Shown here: positions 24,405 to 35,992 of the stretch, in pieces | How positions within the stretch are numbered: position 1 is the first letter of the stretch | Layout of the letters: each line of letters opens with the position of its first letter | NCBI GenBank assembly: GCA_916700875.1 | Contig: CAKAKS010000031.1 | Span: forward strand, 5,961,477-6,025,476 | Source: Sebastes aleutianus | Taxonomy: Eukaryota; Chordata; Actinopteri; Perciformes; Sebastidae | Length of the DNA stretch: 64,000 bases | Direction of reading: 5' to 3' | Translations under genes and position numbers: made by a program | Notes under the pieces: generated by a model | Seen by the model: only the letters and a program-made list of their open reading frames with translations | What the model was told of the DNA's origin: nothing | Database searches by the model: none

Positions 24405-25090
24405 AAAAAGTAGTTTATCCAGATGTGCTATTAGTATACTTCTGTTAAATTTAAAATAAGAGAGTATACTTTCAGATTACTTTTTATGTACTTATCAGAG
24501 GTATACTTAACAAAAGTATACATAAGTATACTTGGCTCATACTGACAAGTACATAGTAAAGTCTAAGTATACTTGACTCATACTGACAAGTAGTAAAGTC
24601 TAAGTATACTTGGCTTATGCTGACAAGTACATAGTAAAGTGTAAGTATACTTGGCTCATACTGACGAGTATACAGAAAAGTCGGAGTATACTTGGCTCAT
24701 ACTGACAAGTAGTAAAGTCTAAGTATACTTGGCTCATACTGACAAGTAGTAAAGTCTAAGTATACTTGGCTCATACTGACAAGTAGTAAAGTCTAAGTAT
24801 ACTTGGCTTATGCTGACGAGTATACAGAAAAGTCTAAGTATACTTGGCTCATACTGACAAGTACATAGTAAAGTCTAAGTATACTTGGCTCATACTGACA
24901 AGTAGTAAAGTCTAAGTATACTTGGCTTATGCTGACGAGTATACAGAAAAGTCTAAGTATACTTGGCTTATGCTGACAAGTACATAGTAAAGTCTAAGTA
25001 TACTTGGCTTATGCTGACGAGTATACAGAAAAGTCTAAGTATACTTGGCCATTACTGACAAGCATATAGTAAAGTCTACTTGGCTATCCT
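24405..25090. repeat. AAGTATACTT palindromic minisatellite inside a dispersed element
   Basis: Fourteen consecutive units begin AGTATACTTGGCT or a close variant, between about 24525 and 25075. Units are 37 or 41 bases, in three types that differ after CTGAC: AAGTAGTAAAG, AAGTACATAGTAAAG or GAGTATACAGAAAAG. The left shoulder (24405-24523) starts CTTACCAAAAAGTAGT and shares TATGTACTTATCAGAG and TATACTTAACAAAA with 33960-34000. Confidence 0.88.
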
Positions 25091-25394
25091 TGTAATCTCC
25101 ATGGGGAAGTGATATTCTTTTATTGCTGTAACTTGATTTGAAAGAAATGGGAGGCACTGAAGAAAAACATCTTCCCCCCGCAGTCTGCACTCATTAGTAT
25201 AGCTTCTCTCGTGGCCAGACATTTTCATTTTATTTGCCTATCAGACCCAAACATGAATCACTCTTTAGATTTCATCAGAGCCCTTTTACAAACGCTGGCT
25301 TTTTGTAGTAAAGGAGCCTCTCATTGAGAGACTTAAAGCAAGTGCCTTGCTTAAGGGCATTTAAATGCATGACCTCTTTTTGCCCTCTCCTCTT

Positions 25395-25396
<2 letters not shown>

Positions 25397-25442
<46 letters not shown>
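25397..25442 (+). repeat. (CA)n microsatellite
   Basis: Pure AC run of about 45 bases. A (GT)n tract at 25774-25803 lies in opposite sense 330 bases away. Confidence 0.95.
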
Positions 25443-25444
<2 letters not shown>

Positions 25445-25772
25445 CTGCCTCTGAAAACACTCCTCAGGCACAGACTCGGTGGCTTTTAAGATGCAGGACA
25501 AACATACCGCTCCATGGGTTAATGCGACGTATAGAGCACAGCAAGAATGCTTGTGAAGTCTATCTTATCTCATTTCATCTCTCAACTCAAACAGGAATAA
25601 TCCAAATCTATGAATATTTGCATTTATTCTCCCTCTGATTAATAATCTTTCAAGGATAAAACAGCATTATCGTGATGTTGAATGAGCTGTGTGTTTGACT
25701 CAACCCCGGCCTCCTCAGGTCAACCCTCTCCCTCGGGGTAGTACCTGATACCTGGCAGATTTTATCCACCTC

Positions 25773-25806
<34 letters not shown>

Positions 25807-26124
25807 GTTTGAATGTGTGTGTGTGCTTTGAAAGGTGCGTTTTTCTTGATGTCTTCCAGTCAATAGCAGCTTCCTGCCTTCAGGGCCTGTGTGTTGTTTA
25901 ATAGGCCGGTCGGACACACAGGGCACCTGTGTTTCCTCCCTCCGCCTGCTCCCACACAGGAACACCCTCTGTTTGACCACTTTGCTCTGTTTGACTGGCA
26001 CATTTGTTCCAGGTGCATTATGGTTAAAGGTGGAGGAGATTGGATAGCTTCTTGAAATTTGAGGAAGGCGTTGTCATTTGAAGTCCGCTCAGGTGTTCGG
26101 AGGCCTTTTTTTAAGGCCAAAATG

Positions 26125-26450
26125 TCTCAACATTTGGTCAGTCGGTCCACCACATTGGTCCAGACTAACTGTTTGACGGATTACCATGAAGTTTTGTACA
26201 GACATTTGTGGTCCCCAGAGGATGAATCCTAATGAGTTACTTTATCATATGACTTTTAATTTAGCACCACCAACAGGTTAAATGTTACCCAGTAAAATAA
26301 CTCAACATTTACTGGATGCATCGACACAAACTTTTCTTCAGTCATTCATGGTTCCCAGAGGATATATGTCTTGACAGCTATTGATTGTTTAGCTTGGAGG
26401 TTCATTTTTGTCCTCAGAAACAAAAAAACAAGGTTGAGTGTTAGCGATGC
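26125..26450. repeat. Dispersed teleost repeat (TACAGACATTTGTGGTCCCC type)
   Basis: Phrases such as ACCATGAAGTTTTGTACAGA, GGTCCCCAGAGGATGAATCC and TAGCACCACCAACAGG recur at 27060-27200, 54440-54600 and 55090-55280. The family is abundant in fish, degenerate and non-coding here. Confidence 0.6.
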
Positions 26451-27054
26451 TTTCAACTAACCTGACCCGCCAGATGGTTTGTTACACAGAACCATCTGAG
26501 AAGCCATCATTGGAAACTGTTTGGAAAAGGGCAGGCATTTAAAAAAATACATGGCAGGTGATTGGATGAACCATCTGTCAATCAAACTCTTGCTGAAGCC
26601 AGTCGGGAGAAGAGCAAAAACATATTTTTCATTGAGAAAAGCCTTCAGTGCTGTTCTTTGCTCTTCTATCAATACAGAAATACTCTCAGGATCTGATATA
26701 ACTGATGCTATCGCAGCATCCATGCCAGCCTCTCCAGGATTCACCATTGTTGTTTAGAACAAACAGTCGCCTCTCTGTGTCTCCTCTCACACAACTAAGC
26801 CACGCCCATAGCTGCCAGTAGCTCCTCACAAGATGCCAATTGGTCCGTTGTCTGGCTTGCCGAACACAAACCATTACCTGAAACCTGACAAGATGGATTT
26901 TCCTGTGATATGTGATCCTGCGATTCTCGGGTGATCTTGTGACATCGCAAGAATCCAGCTGCTGTACGAGCTTTCAACCACAGCTAGAAGATTTTCCAAT
27001 GAGGAAGGTCGCAAGATGTGATTGAAAGCTGGAAAGTTGGACCTTGTTTGGTTA

Positions 27055-27215
27055 GACTATTTTGGATTGCCAAGAAACTTGGTGCTGATATTCATGTCCA
27101 CTTGAGGATGAATTGTAACAACTCTTTGATCCTTTAACTTTTCATCTAGTCCAATGCTTTGTTGTTTGTTTTATGACCAAATATCTGCAAAACTAACGAC
27201 ATTCCCTTCAGCCCC
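27055..27215. repeat. Second fragment of the same dispersed repeat
   Basis: It contains TTCATGTCCACTTGAGGATGAA, shortened here to its core TGAGGATGAATTGTAACAAC, and TTTATGACCAAATATCTGCA, which match the block at 55130-55240. Confidence 0.55.
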
Positions 27216-27483
27216 AACTGTACTTTTATGTTTATGTTTATGGCTTTTCGTATGTGCATGTATGTAAGAGAAGTGACGGAAGTAGTTTGAAGAGTGAAAA
27301 ATGAACAAAGAGAGCTTGCGAGAGTTAAAAGTAAAAATTGTGCCTACATGCTCATGCACACCTGCACACATCATGAGATTGTCGGTTTTGGAAAGTTACA
27401 AAAATTGTTGGACACAATTCCCACAATTCCATGGGAGTTTGAAATCCCATGTTTGAAAAAGACTCAACAAAATTGCTCTTGAA

Positions 27484-27980
27484 TACCCCGCTAGGGTGCC
27501 TTTCCAGTGGAGAAAACATGATAAAGTGCCCTCTAGGGTGCCCTTCCAGTGGAGAAAATGAGATACGGGGCACTAATGGGTGACCTTAAAATGGATAAAA
27601 CATGATGAAGTGCCCTCTATGGTGCCCTTCCAGTAGGGAAAACATGATGAAGTGCCCTCTAGGGGGCCCTTCCAGTAGGGAAAACATGATGAAGTGCCCT
27701 CTAGGGGGCCCTTCCAGTAGGGAAAACATGATGAAGTGCCCTCTAGGGTGCCCTTCTGGCTGAGAAAACATGATGAAATGCCCTCTAGGGTACCCTTCTG
27801 GCTGAGAAAACATGATGAAATGCCCTCTAGGACGCCCTTCCAGTGGAGAAAATGGGATGAAGTGCCCTCTAGTGTGTCCTTCCAGCAGAGAAAACATGAT
27901 GCAGGGCACTAATTGATGACCTTAAAATGGAGAAAACACGATGCAGTGCCATACAGGCTTCCCTACATGCCAGAAAACGT
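27484..27980. repeat. 42-bp minisatellite, about 12 copies
   Basis: The core of each unit is GTGCCCTCTAGGGTGCCCTT, then CCAGTGGAGAAAACATGATG. Twelve GAAAA cores fall at about 42-base spacing. Because 42 is a multiple of three, the minus strand shows an open frame with 14-residue repeats of the HFIMFSLLEGPPRG type; I read it as a by-product of the array. Confidence 0.9.
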
Positions 27981-27999
27981 TCTGTGCGCTGGTGCCCCT

Positions 28000-30355
28000 T
28001 ATATTTTTTTCACCCCTGCCCATAAGACAGCTTGAGTCCACCAGTGTTTCTTAAGTGTATGAAACCAAAGGAGAATGAGAAGCTGGTACTGAAAAGTCAA
28101 CACCACAGAATAAGAATCTCACACTCACTGAAAGGGCAGCAAAACACTCAAAGACGACGAAGGGGTTCAGAATAATCAGCCGGGCTTCGTCCAAAACAAT
28201 TAACAAACAAGGTGATGGGTTCACTCACACAATCTGGGTTTTCTGGAGGGGCCACAAAGAAGCCTGAGCCGGGCAGGGCCCCCACACAGCAGCGCTGCCA
28301 TTGAAAGTTTAAAACAACAGCGTGTTCTGCAGCTCATTTGGACGGACAATTTCTGTCAGCCTACATAATACTTATTTGCCGGGCTGAATTGGTTGGCCCA
28401 GTGTCTCCGGCCCGGAGATAAGTGGAGAACTTTCCAGATGACTGGCGCAGGACAACCCCGACCCGTCATCCCACTGATTGCCACACACTCCTCTGCTGCC
28501 TTTTTGGCAGCAATTTCTCCAGGGGCCCCCATTCTGTCTTTGAGTTTGTCCCCATAATGGTGATGGGACACATGCCTTCTCCATCACACACACACACACA
28601 CACACACATGGACACAGTGTTAGTATGGCTCTGTGTTAAATGTAGTAAGTCCCAGTCGCCCCGTCCTGCCAGCTTTGTCTGCCCTCAGCTGTTCCGGCCC
28701 GGTGCCTGTATTGTGCTGCCGGGCTCATTACCAGAAGCACTGTGGCCCGAATCCTCCTCGCTAATAGGCCCAGAGAGAGACAGCGAGGAGTTATTTCTGC
28801 TGTGGCTTGTGTGCAGCAGTGTAATGTTTTGTTTTGTACTCTTTTGGCAGCGAGACTGTTAATGTTTAACTGCTGTTATTCCTCTGGCCGGCCATCAGCT
28901 GGCGGAGGAATTTGGTTGGGTGGAAAGGTTTACCTCGTCCCTGCGAGGCGCATCAACTTGAAAGCTCCTCTGTATGTATGAGCGTATATATGGATGTGTG
29001 TGTGTGTGTGTGTTTCTGCATGCCTGAGCAGGGGACTGGAAAGAATGAGTGTCCAGTCAGTTGATGGGCTGTCTGGACTGGAGTGGGCCAGGCCACTTCT
29101 GGACAACAATGGGATGAAGTGCAGCTATTGTTTAAAGTTTACAGGGTGTGTACAGTAGTGCGGATACAAAGAGAGGGGTGTAAAGAGATGAGTCAGGGAA
29201 ACGGTGAGATGTGAGTAAAGGGGAGGTAGGAGAGAAAGAGGAGGGCATACTGTAAACAGAAAGATTGTCAGGGCTGATCTTCATCAGCAGACGGATATAC
29301 CGCTCCGACTGAACTGATATTGAGGACTTTAAGTGATTGTCTCAGAAGTCAGACAAAACCCGTCATTCAAGAGTTATGTAATTAGGTTTGAGGGTTTCTT
29401 TAATGATGAATTAGGCCATGAACCAAACAGAAGAGTTACTGCAGAGGTTGCAGTGGTCTAATGAGACCAAACGGCACTGAAACTGGAGCAAGTTCAAGCG
29501 CACATTTGTTTCCTCACTGATGGAAAGTTTCTGGATATAGTTTAATTTAAAAAGGTTGAAAAACAAAACTCATAAAACAAAAAAATTAGATTTTTTAGCA
29601 GGTCAAAAATGGTTACCCAATAAGTATTTGTAGACAAAAAGAAAACATAACTAAAAACAAACAGAAAGTAAAGTAAATTAACACTTGTCTTTATATTAGT
29701 CATATATTGGTAAATAATATACAGTATGTGTTATGTTGGTAAATATTTGGAAAAATATAGAAAATTAAACAACTATACCAAGGAGAAAAAGGTTTACCAA
29801 AAGAATAAATTGATCATGTTAAAGATTACATCTACAGCAGGCTAAAACATCTGTATATTTTCACTTATATAAGTATGTTTTATATAATCTGTCTACATTT
29901 ATTATAACATATATATTAGTTTTATTATTAATACATCACATATCTACAATGTCATAAAAAAATGCATCTGCTGAGGAAGGCTGTGTGCTTAACAGCAACA
30001 TAATGGTCTTTGTGGCAAGAATGTTTATCCACTATTCTCCATCCTACACTTCCTGCACTATATTATAGTCACATTACATATTACTAATAAACTATTTTAT
30101 TCTAAAACATATATAGCCTATACAGGTATATGTCTTTGACAGTGTGAATACTGTTTTATATTATTTAGGTGGAGTAAATAAACCGTTTTGGGTTCATTTT
30201 GTCTCCCTGCACATTCATTCTCATCGTTATTTTCATGTATTTCATTTGATTTTTGACAATAACAATAAATAAGACTCATAATATGTGATAACACACTCCC
30301 TGGTATCATTGCAATCGTTATAATATGTACAGTTATTACCGAGTGCGAGCCTAAA
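28000..30355. other. Intergenic DNA between psd4 and pax8, no gene seen
   Basis: Short CA runs occur at 28585-28609 and a GT run near 29000. Several GC-rich, repeat-free stretches (28250-28560, 28650-28950) are candidates for regulatory DNA by position only. Confidence 0.4.
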
Positions 30356-30359
30356 CACC

Positions 30360-30525
30360 CAGCCTCACGTGCTGCAGGTTCTCGATGATGCAGCGCGCGC
30401 GCGGCCTCTCTCTCTCTCCTCTCCATCATCCTCGCGCCGTCCCACGCGGCGGCGGCGGCACCAGGTGGGCCGCGGCACCGTCGAACCGTGGCGTCGTTAA
30501 CGCGCCGCAATTATGAGGCCGCAAA
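30360..30525. promoter_or_regulatory. CpG-rich patch between psd4 and pax8
   Basis: This is a local GC-rich, CpG-dense block (GCGCGCGCGCGGCC, GCGGCGGCGGC, TTAACGCGCCGC) in otherwise AT-rich DNA. It looks like a small CpG island. No coding gene starts here visibly; it could serve an enhancer or a non-coding transcript. Confidence 0.4.
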
Positions 30526-30689
30526 GAGGGACGAAATAATTGCAAATAAAACTACATGATGCAGAAAATAAAAAAAGAAATTAAACAGATGCGCGTGTTT
30601 TCAGGATCGCTGCTTTCGTCCTTTTAAAACGCTGAGAGCTGCAAAAAAAGATATGCAGCATTTCAGATGACTTTTAGAGTGTAAATACG

Positions 30690-30955
30690 AGGCTACCATT
30701 ATTATTATTATTATTACAACTACTATTATTATTATTACTACCATTATTACTATTATTACCACTCATAATAATAATAATAATAATAATAATGATAAAAGCA
30801 GATATTTAAAATCAAATGCTCTTAATAATAATAATTACAATAATATAGGCAGATATTTAAAATCAAATGCTCTTAAAAAATAAAGATAATAATAATAATA
30901 AAAATAAAAATAAATAATAACAATAATAAAAGCAGATATCTAAAATCAAATACTC

Positions 30956-30990
<35 letters not shown>

Positions 30991-31030
30991 TAATAATAAT
31001 AAAAGCAGATATCTAAAATCAAATAATCTT

Positions 31031-31083
<53 letters not shown>
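30690..31083. repeat. (ATT)n/(AAT)n cluster with an interspersed 20-base motif
   Basis: Four (TAA)n tracts alternate with the phrase AGCAGATAT(T/C)TAAAATCAAAT, which occurs four times (about 30798, 30848, 30932, 31005). The pattern implies tandem duplication of a compound unit and not one simple microsatellite. Confidence 0.85.
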
Positions 31084-31084
<1 letters not shown>

Positions 31085-31269
31085 CTAGAGCACTCTAAAC
31101 AACCTCAGCTGCCTTGTTGTGAGATAAGTAACATATCAAAATATTAGTACTGTTAGCTCCACACTTAAGTATTAATTACAGAACACATCATTTATATTAA
31201 TAATAATGTTATTATCTTATAGTTTGGAAAAAATCAAAGACACCCTTTAAAAAAAGACAACAGTAAAAA

Positions 31270-32125
31270 CAACAGTAAATTTGTCATGCTTTAATTAAAA
31301 TAATTCTTTAGAAATTCATTATTTACATCTGCAATAATATTAATAACAGTATAAGAAAAAATAGTCACAGTTCTTACCAAACATCAGAACATCAGCATGA
31401 CAACAAACTAAATTTATCTGAAGCAAAACAAATGTATTTCAAGCCTTGTTGGTTTTTGTAGCCAAATCACCATCATCCCCTCCCTCATCATCTTCTCTGA
31501 GTCAAATTGCATCACTTCCCCATTCAGTAATTAATCATTTACAATATGTACATATTGCTAGACAAATACATTAATTGTCTTTGAGGGGCATATGTGGGCA
31601 TTTTGTTGTAATTGTGATTGAATGTGTCACCCTTTTCACTACAGGAAAAATGCTCTGAATTTACAGTGAAAACAAGTCATAGAAATTAATTTGCAAGCAG
31701 ATCAAGAAAAAGTAATCAATTTGTGATGATAGGACAGAAAGAATTGTAAACAAAAGCAGGCATAGTTCAGTAGAAAGGGGTTGCATATCACTGGAGCAGT
31801 GGTGTCACGTTGCAGATGTGCGAGGAAAAGAAAGGTCTTTGGCCCAAACAGCGTTAAAGAGCTCCATACTGAAAGTATGCACCTTAATGTGAGACGTCAG
31901 GCTCTGGAAACAGGAGTTTTAGCAATGTGTAAACGTGCATGAGTCACCCTGGGCAACGGTATCAGTAATGACAAATAAATAACACATGAGTAGGTGTGGT
32001 AAAAAAAAAAAAAAAAAGTGTAAAGTCTCAAGTTCACATCCAGTTTTGACTTTCATGCCTTGGTCCGTAATCAAGCTGATGATGAGTCCTCCAGTCCTGG
32101 TCCGGGTGGAGTCAGTGGGGGGGTA
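31270..32125 (-). other. pax8: pax8 3' UTR
   Basis: Unique, non-coding DNA from the TAG stop to the proposed poly(A) signal. It contains a 17-base poly-T on the sense strand near 32000. Confidence 0.45.
31290..31295 (-). terminator. pax8: Putative pax8 polyadenylation signal ATTAAA
   Basis: No AATAAA was found on the minus strand between the pax8 stop and 31200. ATTAAA here, 830 bases past the stop, is followed by a U/GU-rich stretch (TGTTGTTTTTACTGTTGTC), as expected of a cleavage site. Confidence 0.45.
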
Positions 32126-34914
32126 CTAGAGGTGGTCGTAGGCGGCTGAAGACGGTGGAGCGGTGCGGGAGGCCGTGCTGTAGTAATAGGGTGAACCTGA
32201 GGGGGGAGACACAGATGGAGGCCTTCAGAGCTGGGAGGTGTTGGTGATAGTGGATCAGACTTTCTTTATCCATCTTATCTGAGGTTTTACAGCAGATGGT
32301 TGAAAGTCTGAGCTGCTTTTGGACTGTTTGTCCTGCGAGTGGATTGAGTCTTAAACCCTCTCATGACTCTTAAGAAATAATCAAAGAGAAATGCAGGACT
32401 TTCCTTTTCTAACCAGGTTGATTGCGCTTCGGAAAACAAGCTTCTATAGGCTCATGTACACCAGTCTGATGTCTGAGAGCAAAAACAGGGTTATAAACCA
32501 TCTCTTTTTTTGACTTGCCTTCCATTTTTGTTTGTATGATTTTGAACCCCAGTTTTTAATTGTATCCCCATATCTCTGCTAGTGACATCAAGTTGATCTT
32601 ACCATCACTATCTCAGACTAAAAGACACATAGCTGCTGTGTAGGGATGCAAAACCAAACCATTCAATGACTGTACAAACCGAACCGTAAGCTTGTCTAAC
32701 CGTTGTACCACTATCAAATACCTACGACATTCCTGTCTACACCTCTGTGTATTATATCCTAATACTTCTCATTTTTACATACTACATTCCTGTCTACACC
32801 TCTGTGTATATTATATTGTATTACTTCTCATTATTACATACTACATTCCTGTCTACACCTCTGTGTATACTATATTGTATTACTTCTCATTATTACATAC
32901 TACATTCCTGTCTACACTTCTGTATACATATATTACTTTTCATCATGCATATCCACACTACAAACTGTTTACATTCAGTTTTTCCATCTGAAATATTGTC
33001 TTCAACTAAATTACAAATTTACATTTATACTATTTTATATTTACTTATGTTGATATTTATTTTAGCTGCACTATTTCATGCCTGAGATTATCATTTTGCT
33101 TTTACTTGTGTGATTTCCCCTTTTATATCTACATATTTTAAGGGCATTGTTGAAGGAACCTGAGACCAAAGATTTTCATTGCCAATGGCTTTGCTGGAAT
33201 TGACATATGACAAATAAAGAACCTTGAACCGTTGCAGGCCTGCTAATTATTTGCTGAGTTGCCGGAGACATAGAAGAGGCAATTATCTGAACATACTGTA
33301 GGCCTACTTGATCATTAAGTAGTCTGCCTTATTTCTTGCCTTATTATATATGTTTTGGCTTCATATTATATAGAAATACTGTAAAATTCATAACTATCAA
33401 TCATCTATTTATATATTTTGGAGTTCAAACACAGAAATGATTGTTATCCCTCTTCCGTATGTGCAAACTAAACCGAAACAAAACCCCAAAAACGCAATTC
33501 AAACTGAACCATGGGCTTGTTGAACCGTTGCTGCTATGTGTCCCCAACGTCAAGAACAACTGATTGTTGTTATTTTTAAAGGCGTCTCATTTGGATTGTA
33601 CAATGTTGTTTTTGGACAAAAGGGTCTGCCCAATGAATAAATGTACATGAAACAGTGTGTGAATGTGTGAGATAGGAAAGAATGCCCTCATATTTCTGGA
33701 ATAGTCTATAAAGGGAACTTAAATTGAGTATCTGATTGTAAATTTGGTAAATGACTCCTTTCTTTGTTTATTTTGGGCTTTTTAGTTTTATTTTCTGTTG
33801 GTTGACCTGCAACGTTTTATGCTGCAAAAGAGGTTTCCAAAGTGAAAAATAACAAAAAATTGGAATAATAAGCCTTAAGTAAATCCTAGTTAGTAATGTA
33901 CCTAATAGTTTTATATGACATGTGACTGACCTGTACAAAAAACAAGTGTATTCAAGTATGCTTGTTATGTACTTATCAGAGATATACTTAACAAAATGAT
34001 ACTAAATATACTTGGCTTATACTGAAAAGTATAAGTATATTTGGCTAAGTACTATAAGTTATCTTAAATAAAACTTACAAGTATACTTGCAGTAGTATCT
34101 ATTACTGTTGACTGAGATTATACTTTTAAGTGTACTTTCATAATCTAAAAAGTGTGCTACAAGTATATAACTAGTAAACAGTATACCTATAAGTTCACTT
34201 GTAGTATCGTTCATATTATAGTTGCAGTACAAAATACAACTTGGATGTAAACTAGTTGTGTACTCAAAAGTTTACTACTCTTACATTTAAAGTATACTTA
34301 AAAGTATACTTTTATAAACTGAAAAGTAAGCCAATTAGAGGCCCAAGATGTATTGAAGTAGTAGTACTATTAGTAAATTGATATTAGTATACTTATTACA
34401 TAAAGTATACTTGGGAATATACTTGAACTATACTTAAGTTTATTTTGTAAAATAAACTTGAAGTATACTTCTTTTTTTGTAAGACGAGGCCATTTGCACG
34501 CCACTTCCTGGTGAGTCTCTCCTCTTTCCTGCGGCCGTTTATTTAAATTCTAGTTATGATGGAATGTTTGTGAATCACAAAGTCAGTAGAAGTAAGTTTT
34601 ATGAGTTAAATTCACTGGTATAATATAGGTTGTCTTTTATTGTGGAGGTCAGAATAATTATCTTATAGTAAATATATTCAGAGGTAGTGTGCAGGGTGGC
34701 ATGAGGTTGTAAACCAGTACTCCCAGTGTGTCCTCACTCACCCAGTATGCTGGAGTTGGTGAACCTCCAGGCTTCGCTGTAGGTGTAGGGTGAATGGCTG
34801 TAGGTCTGACCCGAGTAGTCTGTTCCTGCTGCGAGACAGGAAACAAAACTTCATCAAACAGCAGATAAAACAAAGATCGTTATTAAAAGGCAAAGCTAAG
34901 ATGTCGCCGTTGGG

Positions 34915-34964
<50 letters not shown>

Positions 34965-35673
34965 CAGCGTCTGCTCAGGCTTAGCTCATAATTCACCAAC
35001 AGTTAGTGCAGCCTGTAAACCATTAATCTGTGGTGCAGGTGGATGGCTGAGGGTGAAATCCCTCGACCCAGTGGTGCATGCAGCTACGCCCTCTCTCCTC
35101 AGCGCTCGGCCCCTCGCATCGCTCCTCCTCTCCGTCCTACACTTCCTGCTTTAGCCTCTTTCTTTCTTTTTTAATATCTAATTGGTAATTATGTTGGCTG
35201 GAATGAATCCCTACACCCCCCCCCCCATCCACCTCCTCCACCTCCTCCTCCTCCTCCTGTCCTAACCCCCCCCTTTCACTCAGTAATTGTGTATCAACGC
35301 TTCCTCACAGCGAGCCCACCAGAAAAATAATAAATCAGACCCTCTCATTTCGCGCTTCGGAGGGCAGACTTCAAATAAAAAAGGCACATCACACACACAC
35401 ACACACTACGCTCTGGTCGTATGCAGGCATCCTGACGTACACACACACACACACACACACACACCACAAAGACCTCCTCCTCTTCGCTCATACCCAGACT
35501 TTACACCCCGTCCGCCCACCCTGCGTCTCCCTCCTGGGCCCCCTGGTTCCCATGGTGATGTGTGGTCAGAGGTGTCTGGGTGGGGGGTGTGGGCAGCAGG
35601 GTGGAACCCCCAGCCTGTTCCCTGTATACCCCCTGGGCCCACGTGCACCCGCGCACACACACACACACACACC

Positions 35674-35712
<39 letters not shown>

Positions 35713-35992
35713 CACCACCCTGGCAAGACTACTCATTGACTGAGGCTGTCTTCCTGTTAATCTACAAGCCTCTCTCTCTCTTTACTCCGTCTCTTCCCGC
35801 CCGTCCGACAAATTTGGTGCTTTTTATTTTCCACCTAATTTTCCTGAATTGTGGGTAAAAAAAACAAGCTTTAAAAGAAAAATCCATTACCTGCTACCAT
35901 GCCCGTGATGGCCGAGGAGGAGTACCCTGACTGGGCAGCGGAGGGGATGTGAGGTGGGTAACCCGGCAGGGTGGAGCTCACCATGTCACGCC
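32126..35992 (-). CDS. pax8: pax8 exons 9-11: C-terminal transactivation and inhibitory domain
   Basis: Exon 35992-35891 encodes RDMVSSTLPGYPPHIPSAAQ and ITGMVA. Exon 34825-34742 encodes GTDYSGQTYSHSPYTYSEAW; three bases upstream there is a second usable acceptor. The last exon, 32196-32126, encodes SPYYYSTASRTAPPSSAAYD, then HL and TAG. Tyr/Ser/Pro-rich sequence is the activation domain signature of Pax2/5/8. Confidence 0.93.

Noticed and set aside
24525..25080. CRISPR array
   Set aside because: Repeats are direct and contiguous with no unique spacers, in a vertebrate genome.
27586..27909. Repeat protein on the minus strand
   Set aside because: The frame exists because the minisatellite unit is 42 bp. 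There is no supporting gene structure.
30118..30510. 130-residue minus-strand protein over the CpG patch
   Set aside because: Only the GC-rich start looks protein-like; it has no domain and no splice context, and runs into AT-rich DNA.
32692..33085. Open frames of 99 and 112 residues rich in Tyr and Leu
   Set aside because: They lie over a 59-bp tandem repeat leading into a retrotransposon tail, antisense to pax8.
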